From Monoplex corrugatus (Eukaryota; Mollusca; Gastropoda; Littorinimorpha; Ranellidae), in the NCBI GenBank assembly GCA_030674185.1, contig JAPXFY010000016.1, positions 39,113,466 to 39,177,465 of the forward strand: a stretch of 64,000 nt of DNA, given 5' to 3'. The position numbers were made by a program, and so were the translations under genes. How positions within the stretch are numbered: the first letter of the stretch is position 1; each line of letters begins with the position of its first letter. The notes beneath the pieces were generated by a model. The model was given only the letters and a program-made list of their open reading frames with translations, had not been told where the DNA came from and made no database searches. Of this stretch, positions 42,016-51,100 are shown one piece after another.

Positions 42016-42660
42016 ATGTATGCACTACTACGTGTATACATGACAGTCATTTAGTCAATAAGACAGCACCAAACAAGGTTTAGTTTGTACACCGTTTTAT
42101 TACTTCATTTGAACATAAATTCATCAGCTTATGTACAAGAAGTTTGATGTAAGTAAACACTGCTTTCTTTCTTCTGATTCTAGAGCACTGTATCACTTGA
42201 AATTATGAAAACGAAACACAAACCACATTAAACAAAAGTAAAATACTATGAAGTACACAAATCTAAGAAACAAAAAAGAAACCCACAAGGTGAAACTGTA
42301 ATAAGAAGCCCATTTGGTTTTAAGCACATAGACAACACTGGCAAAAGCAAGAATCAGAATACAAACAGGAAAAATCCACTAAACTGTAAACATATATCCT
42401 GAATGGAGAAAAATCACTAAACTGCAATATAAATTAAACAACTGTGTGATAAGGGGAGATGAGGGGAGGTTATTCGACAGAACATGGGTATACATACAAG
42501 CTATTCTACAGAGACAACCTACAGGTTCAAATTTTCTCTATTTCAAACCAGTGGGACAGTTTGGGTTACTAATGTCTTAGAAACATATCAGTATACCTTC
42601 ACTATGTGGTCAAAGTTTCCAACAAAGCAAGATGGATGCCTGCACACATAGTCCAGAAAT
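42016..42660. other. Unassigned sequence with one copy of a 127-bp duplication
   Basis: The segment 42340-42467 (GCAAAAGCAAGAATCAGAAT, then GGAAAAATCCACTAAACTGT) recurs at 43449-43585. A TTTTATTA at about 42095 could be a minus-strand polyadenylation signal. No gene is identified. Confidence 0.5.
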
Positions 42661-42683
42661 CCCCCCCCCCCCCCCCCCCCCCC
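42661..42683. repeat. Poly-C tract
   Basis: An uninterrupted C run of about 22 bases. Its length is likely unreliable in the assembly. Confidence 0.9.
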
Positions 42684-42748
42684 TTCAATGCCTGGTTATT
42701 CCCCAACTAAACTGAAACATCTGAACACTGGACTGAGAATGAGACGCA

Positions 42749-42811
42749 GTTAACACTTTCGCTCTCTTACACTGTTCACCAACTTCCTGCAGGTTAAGAA
42801 TGAAAGGGTTA
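42749..42811. mobile_element. Short TTAA MITE remnant, family B
   Basis: TTAACACTTTCGCTCTCTTA and AGAATGAAAGGGTTAAGAT border a CACCAACTTCCTGCAGG core. It is a shortened palindromic copy. Confidence 0.5.
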
Positions 42812-42949
42812 AGATCCATGTGATAGGCACAACAGCCACAATGACAACAACATTACCGGGGATAACGATAGCAACAACAACTGCAGCGCAGATAATACAG
42901 CATTTAGTTGCAAGCCACATGGCCTAATCACACTGGTCCTGGGTATATC

Positions 42950-43050
42950 AAATAAGATCAAAACGATGTCAAATCAAGATTAAATTTCTCTCTCATTAAT
43001 GCACACACATATACATATATATGATCAAAACAAGTCAAACTAAATTCAAA

Positions 43051-43130
<80 letters not shown>

Positions 43131-43264
43131 ACACACACACACGTACACACACACACAGTTACATCAAATAATATCAAATCATGTTCAATCAAATTTTTCT
43201 CTCTCTCAATCTCATACACGTATGCATGGGGCACACCCACATATACCCACATGTACGCGCATGT

Positions 43265-43324
<60 letters not shown>

Positions 43325-43440
43325 ACATCAAATGATATCAAATCATGATCAATCAAATTTTTCTCTGACTCATACATGTATGCATGGGGGCACACCTACA
43401 TAATTATACCCACATGTATGCTCACACACACACACACACA
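42950..43440. repeat. Tandem repeat of about 150 bp, three to four diverged units with CT/CA tracts
   Basis: Each unit has AATCATGATCAATCAAATTT, TTCTCTCTCTC, CATACATGTATGCATGGGG and CACACACA segments in the same order (starts near 42955, 43020, 43160 and 43325). The microsatellites lie inside the unit and were multiplied with it. Confidence 0.8.
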
Positions 43441-43448
43441 CAAAAACA

Positions 43449-43585
43449 CAGACAAAAGCAAGAATCAAAATACAAACAGGAAAAATCCACTAAACTGTTA
43501 AATATATAATATCCTGAATGGAGAAAAATCACTAAACTGCAATATATAAATGAAACTACTGTGTGATAAGGGGAGATGAGGGGAA
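43449..43585. repeat. Second copy of the 127-bp segment (first copy at 42340-42467)
   Basis: GGAAAAATCCACTAAACTGT, CCTGAATGGAGAAAAATCAC and GTGTGATAAGGGGAGATGAG are shared, with a few indels. The copies are in direct orientation 1.1 kb apart. Confidence 0.9.
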
Positions 43586-45574
43586 CGAATGTACACACAC
43601 ACAAACACATCGATATGCATAAAATTAGATTTCAAATCCAACACAAATATGTAAACACAACAAAGAAACAAATGTACATGAACATTTTACAAAACTCAAA
43701 AATGTTTCAGAAATGAAAATAGGAGAAAGAGGCACAATTGACTTTATGTCGTTCAGCCTTTCAAGGCTAATGTGATCTGCATTCCACGCACTGTGATAAG
43801 AATCTCAACAAACTTACTAACTTAACTTGCATACATGGTCATGTATAACGTAGCATTATTCCTCGCTGAACAAAAATCATTTTCATTTCCTTTGGGTTAC
43901 TAATAAAATGGCAGTTTTCACATAGCATACTTTTCATGGATACAATGAACAAACAGTAAAAAAATAAACAAACACACACTTTAAGTTAACGTAAAGTAAA
44001 TTAACACTAATCTAGCCAAATACATGTTAAACAGTTTCAGCTGTGTATAAGCAAAGTCCACTTTTCTTAGCAATAGTCATTAATGAAATACATAACACTT
44101 AACGTTATAAATCAAAAGATTGCGCTGTACACAAGCAACAATTTCCTATCTCATATTTTCACCTGGCAACACAACACCCCCTAAACACTATAAAAGTTCT
44201 CCCCCAAATAGAAATAATACAAAAAGCTGCATTGAAGTTATTTGAACATTCTGTTCTTAGTAATAAGAACAGTTCTGGTCATGGAAAGCACCACTATTAA
44301 CATTTCTTGATGTCAAAGCATTTAATGTTTTATCGTACAATTTACATGGTACATAATACAACATTCAGTATATACTGCCTCATTACATGGCCTGTTCATG
44401 TTACTGGTATCTACCTTGGTCATTACTATCACCATATAATATATGGACTCTTCTGTCAATCCAGGTAGGCCCACCAGCATCTTACACTACAGACATCAGA
44501 GTTAAAGTACAGTTACTGAGTTAAGTTTGCAGATAATACTAGTAACAATATGAAGCTTGAAAAACAAAAAAAATTTGTCGATTACTAATACTATTACCCA
44601 CTTTTTAAAACTAAAGGTTGCATTTTTTGTACCAGTAATATGATGCTTGAATTAAAATTCATCAATGACAACTATTTTAATTAAAATTCATCAATGACTA
44701 TTTTCCATTTCCTAAACAGCTTACTTAAGTTATTAACACTTTATTGTTATTTCATGTATCCTTCTACCAATATACTTATGCTATCTTTTTTATTATCTTG
44801 TGTGCTTTCCATATTAGCACTGACATGTACTTAGAAAACTGTATTGTTCAGATTTCTTTATTTTTGTTCAGACGCCATGCAATTATATACATGTATATTA
44901 TACATCTGTGTTTTTCCTCTGAACTAAAACAAGTAAGATATACGTACACTTCATTATATTCGGGGCTGCCAATCCCAAAATCGTGTTTTCAGGAAGAAGG
45001 ATCTCTAAAGTCATGAACATGGCTCACACATTAAAAAACAAATCCCAAACATTATTTGACAGAAATCATTCACTCTTCTAATGAGAACAACGAAGATTTC
45101 ATAAAGCAGATTCAGCAATGATCGACAGCGCGTTCATTTACTGCACATCAACTTCACCCAACATCAGAAGTTGGTGCTGTTCTTCCGAAGTAACTTTGGT
45201 TGATATTATTGGAAAGCTCGGAACAGTTTACAGAAAACTGTACTTGTGTTCTAAAATGACTCACAGAAAAATAAAGGTGATTGCACTTTTCATATTTTTC
45301 CGGAATGGTTGATAAATCACCACATTTCTGGAATACAATGCTCATTTTGATGTGAACCCAAAACAAATACAAGCTTACAGTTAATGTAGGCAGCCCTGCA
45401 CACTGTATTTCATGTTGTCCTTACTGCTATAGCTGCATGCTCGATACCTAGTTAACTCCTTCGACTTGAATTTTTCAACTTCTTTGACTTGGGAAAAATG
45501 CCTCATCTATGCTCACTTGAATTTTACCTAGTAATTTCAAGAAAATGATATGTAAGTGAAAATAAGAATTTTAT
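43586..45574. other. AT-rich unique sequence, possible 3' UTR of the zinc-finger gene
   Basis: No gene or strong repeat is visible. On the minus strand AATAAA occurs at 44740-44745, the first good signal I noticed downstream of the zinc-finger stop codon. The transcript could therefore end near 44720, giving a 1.9-kb 3' UTR that includes a LINE insertion. This is inference. Confidence 0.3.
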
Positions 45575-46065
45575 GCTGCTTGATTTGGCCTGTTGTCACA
45601 TACGGATGTGAAGCCTGGACCTTGAAGAAAGATGATGAAAATAAAATAAACACAGCAGAAATGTGGTTCTACAGGCATCTTCTCAGAGTAAAATGGACCT
45701 GTAGACAAAAGAACCAGTGAAAACGTGCTAAAGGAATTAGCTGTCCAATGTAAAATGCTCCCAGAGATAACAAAAGAAAATTGAAGTATATATTGGGCAC
45801 AAGAACAGAAACACAAGAATCGACTTGATGACATCAGTCCTGTAGGGGAGAGTTGAGGCAAAGAGAAAACAAGGAAGGCCAGCAAAATCCTTCATGGACA
45901 ATATCGCTGACACCTGCAAACTGGGGCTCCATGACATCATACATAGGAGCAGAGACCATGTCACCTGGCGATCCTTCATGATAAAGAGTGGAGCTGCCAC
46001 CATCGTCCACAGCGATGGAGATGGATGATGATGATGATGGTGATGGTGATGATGATGATGATGAT
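45575..46065 (+). mobile_element. LINE 3' fragment with (GAT)n-rich tail
   Basis: CATACGGATGTGAAGCCTGG, AGCAGAAATGTGGTTCTACA, AAAACAAGGAAGGCCAGC and GACACCTGCAAACTGGGGCT are the C-terminal LINE region. The end is CAGCGATGGAGATGGATGA, then GATGATGATGGTGATG repeats to 46065. Copies with the same end lie at 12440-12590. Confidence 0.75.
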
Positions 46066-46129
46066 ATGTAAGTCAGCACCGATTCATATTTAGAGTTGTT
46101 ACTTCCATGTTCGACTTTTTAAAATTCAA

Positions 46130-46217
46130 CTCTTTAGCTTTCTTTGTAACGCCCTCATCCTATCCATCAACTTTCTGTAGGAAAATGGTAGATAAAGTGA
46201 GGGAGTGAAAGGGTTAA
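46130..46217. mobile_element. TTAA MITE remnant, family B
   Basis: CGCCCTCATCCTATCCATCA, ACTTTCTGTAGG and GTGAGGGAGTGAAAGGGTTAA are recognisable, with the left terminus degraded. Confidence 0.5.
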
Positions 46218-46605
46218 GGTGCAGATCTAGGTTCCACTTCCAGCATGAAAAAAGGCTTAACTGAAAAGTTGGTCAGGTAATGACACAAAAACAATGTAGA
46301 ACTAGAAGACAAATGATGATAGCACTAGATGTCAAATGACGAAAAACAACAAGGTAATAAGTCACATGATGACAAAGAATAAAGTCCACAATGGGATCTT
46401 GCCCCTTCAGGTTAAATGAAGTCACCGAGCCAGAACAATGTCATATTCATTTTACCTGCAGCAAAACTCGTAAGCAGAATGATGTGAATAGCAAAGTTAC
46501 ATGACAAAAGTTTTGGGCATAGCAAAATTTCCTTTCTCTTGAAACATTTGTATAAGGATGCCTAAACAATCTGTAATCTCGAGTCCCAAACTATACACAC
46601 AAAAA

Positions 46606-48012
46606 TTATTCACTGAAGACAACTGAACTGTAGAACTTGGCCAGTTGTTCTACCTCAGGCATAACCTCCATAGGCATTGGCATGACAGGGGCAAAAGGGT
46701 GAGTGAGGGGAGGGAGTGAAGACATCGCCATGGGTAGACTGGGCACAGAGGGTTGGTTGGCCATATCACTATTATCAGGAGGGCACACAGGGTCCTGTGC
46801 TGCAGAGCCCCGACAGCGATGGGAAGCCAGGGCGACAGCACTGGGATACATGTTGAGACACACTTCACACAAGTACTGCATGGCATTGGCACCACTCCCA
46901 CTTACACCACTACCACTGGCCGGCACTTGGGGTCTTGAGATACTCATGAATTTAGGCTGAGTTGTGGATGTTCCCGCTTTAGGCTTCCACGAAGACTGGG
47001 TAGAATAATTGATTTTAGGTCTCCCTCCGCACACGTGGGCATTGAGTTCATCCTGGGAGCTGGCATTGAAGCAGCATACCTGGCACATGTATTCCCCTAA
47101 GGTTTTGGGGTGTGACTTCTTCTTGTGGGTCACCAACACCCCTGAGGTCTTACAACAAAGCCCACAGATTTCACATCGATGCTTAGCGTCACACTCATGC
47201 CTTGCCAAGCTGTCCATGGAAGGAAACTCTACAGCACATGCAGTGCAAATATGCTGTGAAACATGGTGTGTACTGCGCTTGTGATTGATGAGATCGCGAG
47301 CTGCTAAATACGTCTTATCACACTTGTCACATTGTAGTTCATAGTTGCCTCCAGTTGTCATGATCCGGCACACCTTACTGGATATCACCACGTTAGGGTC
47401 TGTTATCAACTCATGCAGACGAGTTGATTTGCTCTCTCGACCCTTGGCAGTGTTGATGATCTTGGAACCTGGTTTGGGGTGCACTACCACCACATTCAGT
47501 GAGGAAGGCTTGACACTTTTGGAAGATTCCTGCATGGCGATGGGGCGACCACCAAAAATGTAACTGCTAATTTGTCTAATAACATTGGGTGCATTTTTAT
47601 CCACCACAGCCTTGTTTCCTTTGTTTGGTGTCACACTTCCATTTGCTTGAGAACTGCATTGTTTTTTATCAGAACCTCTTGTTATACCACTTGGTCCATA
47701 TACTACTTTGTAAGAGGATTCTGGGTTCTTACTCTTGTGTTGTAAATATGTCATTAATGTTTTCAGAGCAGGAATTTCATCACAGCGAACCAGTTTGACA
47801 TAGCAGTCATAGGGAGAGACAGAATGCTGCTTAGGTTTGCCCTTGGCAGCACTCTTCACTTTGCCTACACGGGCCTGCTCCTTTTCCTCTGTCTTGCTAG
47901 TCTTTGAAGTTGACATCTGCTTGTTGTGATCACTCTTGTCCACTGTCAGCTTGTTGAGGTCCTTCTTTTCCTCCGTCACTGACTTCTTGATGGCTTCAGA
48001 TGCAGCATGGGC
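46606..48012 (-). CDS. Zinc-finger protein, 3' coding exon
   Basis: The acceptor GTGTTGCAG precedes GCCCATGCT and the frame is open for 468 codons to TAA at 46606. The N-part (about residues 1-70) is Lys/Ser/Thr-rich (KTEEKEQARVGKVKSAAKGK). It is followed by a block starting SPYDCYVKLVRCDEIPALKT with no recognised fold. Five finger-like modules follow: LQCDKCDKTYLAARDLINH with a second His (about 225-250), HICTACAVEFPSMDSLARH ending H-x-C (256-274), HRCEICGLCCKTSGVLVTH (280-301), YMCQVCCFNASSQDELNAH ending H-x-C (309-328) and YLCEVCLNMYPSAVALASH ending H-x-C (381-400). The tail is Pro/Met-rich (PPLTHPFAPVMPMPMEVMPE). Three modules thus end His-x-Cys instead of His-x(3-5)-His. Confidence 0.88.
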   Translation of the reverse strand, partial: AHAASEAIKKSVTEEKKDLNKLTVDKSDHNKQMSTSKTSKTEEKEQARVGKVKSAAKGKPKQHSVSPYDCYVKLVRCDEIPALKTLMTYLQHKSKNPESSYKVVYGPSGITRGSDKKQCSSQANGSVTPNKGNKAVVDKNAPNVIRQISSYIFGGRPIAMQESSKSVKPSSLNVVVVHPKPGSKIINTAKGRESKSTRLHELITDPNVVISSKVCRIMTTGGNYELQCDKCDKTYLAARDLINHKRSTHHVSQHICTACAVEFPSMDSLARHECDAKHRCEICGLCCKTSGVLVTHKKKSHPKTLGEYMCQVCCFNASSQDELNAHVCGGRPKINYSTQSSWKPKAGTSTTQPKFMSISRPQVPASGSGVSGSGANAMQYLCEVCLNMYPSAVALASHRCRGSAAQDPVCPPDNSDMANQPSVPSLPMAMSSLPPLTHPFAPVMPMPMEVMPEVEQLAKFYSSVVFSE

Positions 48013-48067
48013 CTGCAACACAATTTCAGACCAATTTTACATATAAACACGGACACTACATTCGCAG

Positions 48068-48147
<80 letters not shown>

Positions 48148-51100
48148 GTATATTCACATTTTGAATCACAGTATCAATAACAACAGAAAGCCAAACAAAC
48201 AACAAAAAATACAACCTCTATATGTCCACATTATCATCATTATCGAGGCTTTGATCTAGCCACCATGAGTATCAGTGTTTGTGTGCTGCCCTATGCATAC
48301 CTCTGGAACTGATGCCAGTGTTAAGCTTACACCCTAACTGTAGGGACTGGCCTGTATGTGCTGGCATCGTGTTTGATGCTTAAATGCTTTGTACATGCTT
48401 TATATAAAAATAAAATTATAGTATTACAAACGTCTCCTATGGAAAGTGCATATGATCATCACATCATCAACACACAATCACACACTTACATGGTGACACT
48501 GATAAAGTGCATTAAGGATCTTGTAAGTAGAAAAACTTCTGCTTTGTTCCTTCAATCTCACCATATTGGTTTTGATTGTTTTCACCTTGCCTCAAACCTT
48601 GGACCATACTGTGGCAGACCCCTTGTGTTCGCTCTGAAAGTGATTGTGAGGTCTGGGGTATTGGTGCAATAAGGTGTAGTTAGTACTGATCGACACGGTG
48701 AGTAAAGGCATGAGTGCAAGCAAGCCATATGACGGCCTGGACAACTGCTCAATGAGCAACAGTCCTATAGACATTCCAGAAAGAATGAAGCATTGTTCTG
48801 TTCCAGAATGAACTGGCTGATGGACAACGTTCTCGAAAACTTTGAACTGTCTGGACAAAGAATAAAGTTATACTTTGCTATAAAAAAAAAGGATAGCCAA
48901 AGAAGACCAGCCTACATACATTCTTTTGCTGTCAGACACTCAAAAACAAGAGCCAAACTTCATTCTTCTGTGTTTCAAAGAGCAACTGGAGCCTGCAGAA
49001 AATTTCATGCCAGCCGCATGTGCTTGATGGGGTTCCTGCAGGAAAATGGGACTAAACGACAAGCTCAGAAATGTAAGTTCACAGACAGAGGCGGATGTAA
49101 CAATCATCAAACTGATCGCTGCAGGAATATCAGACTCTGACTTTCCAAAGACCCTTCTGTCAAAAGAAAGAACGTTCACCCTGCATGATACCCTAAAACT
49201 TGGTTGAGAGTTTGAAGTGACTATCACTCATATTAAAGAGCTACAGAGTATGCGACCCAGCTCAAGTTCTGTAAGTGTCGTGACAACACAAGGATAACCA
49301 TACAGCAATTGTGGCTTTAAAAGTTTAATCAGAAACCTAAGAGCATGTTCTGAAGGACCAGTGGATACCTCTGTTGTTTTAAGGGGGTTGGTTATGTTCA
49401 TAATGAGAGGACTGAAATTTTCTGATTCACTTATCTTGCAAAGTCCTTCAATCCTAAGCATATCCAGACCTTGCATGGGATACTAATTACTATACAACTA
49501 CAAGTAAGATCCTATTGGAGACAGATACCCCTTACTTCACCATCAAGGGGAAAATATTCTGTGCCCAGTCAACTCTGCTCTGTCATTGGGATTATGGCAG
49601 CATGCCTCCAGATGTCTGCTAAGAAGCTGTTCGAGATCATTGCCAGAAATGCCTGCAGCTTATTCCTGTAACCTTAAAGTTCTGAATAATCAAAAGACTC
49701 CAGTTGGTAGCCCAAGACTTATTGTTTGGGATATCATGACTTCCAGGAGGCAGTCCAGAATTATTTAATCAGTTACTGTTTGGGATGCCATGAATGCATG
49801 ATAGTGGTTCCAGCCTTTTGTCTTGGACACCATCTAATCCAGTACAAATGTGACATGATGTTATTCAAGTCCCAGTGCAAGATGCAGCTTTCCTCATCAT
49901 CAAGTTCAACCTCCAAGGACTCAGAACTTTAATTATAAGGCTGGGGGGAGTGTAGTGATTGGTCAGCTATATCTGCTGGACAGTGCTTACACTGGGCGCA
50001 GCAAGACGAGGATCCCTCATACAAGTACTCACGCTGTTGTTACCTGAACATTAGCCATCTTGTCAGTCACATACTGAGCACCACTGCATTGTGACATGAC
50101 TTCTGTTTCTTGCAGCAAGGGACAAGCTACTGAATAAAACTGAAGCCAAAGTCGCTTCAAGTTCTATCCATGACACGGACAGAGCAGCCATTTATGGGAC
50201 CACAATGTCAGGTCAGGTAGGGCAGCACTGTGACAAACTAATCAAGTAAATACACTACATGTATTGTAATCTTGGGTATCACTTCATTTTGTATCTTGGC
50301 TTGTACTAGTTGTAGAACAGCAAGGACAAGCTGTAAGACAGGTCTACTGGGATATCTTTGTGCAATAAAGTGTTTTAAAGTTTCAATTACCTAACTCAAT
50401 TTCCCCCTTCCTCCCCCCCCCCCCAAAAAAAAAAAAAAATTCAAAGGGCATCATGATAGCAGGTATGTGCGAAAACTGGGCTCCTTGGACCATTGGCTGA
50501 TCACTTATTTTTATCCTCTGCAAACTTCATGAGTAAGTTGAACATGAGCTTAAACATATGCCTTCCCATTAGATTAACTCCTCTTCTATGGGCATGCCAA
50601 ATTTAATGCAGATCTGTGGTGAGGCAAACAGTTTAATTTGAGCTGCGATCTATATGGTATACACATACCAAGGCAATGATGCACATCATGCCACCATTGT
50701 TCACGGAGGATAGCAAATTCATTTACACTGAGATAACAGAGCTTTCTGTGATGATCTGATACTACTGACTTTTATAAATGATTGTTTCTGTTGTGCAAAA
50801 TTTTTTTTTTAATTTTCATTAAATTTTCATTGATGATGACTTTATCAGAAAATAGTCAAGTTGGCAGTTGCTGAGCACACGCAGTCAAACCATCTGGTCA
50901 GAACCAGATCACCTAGTGAATGGATTGTTTATTTATTGAAATAATTTGTCTGGTTGTAATGACATTAATTTTTTTCATGCAGATGGATTTTGTAGATTCT
51001 ATAGTTATCATGTTCAGTGTAACAGAATCCCAGTGACTGGGCAAGCCCAATCTGCCATCATACCCCTTGCCTCCCGCACCCTATCCACCAACTGCAAAAA

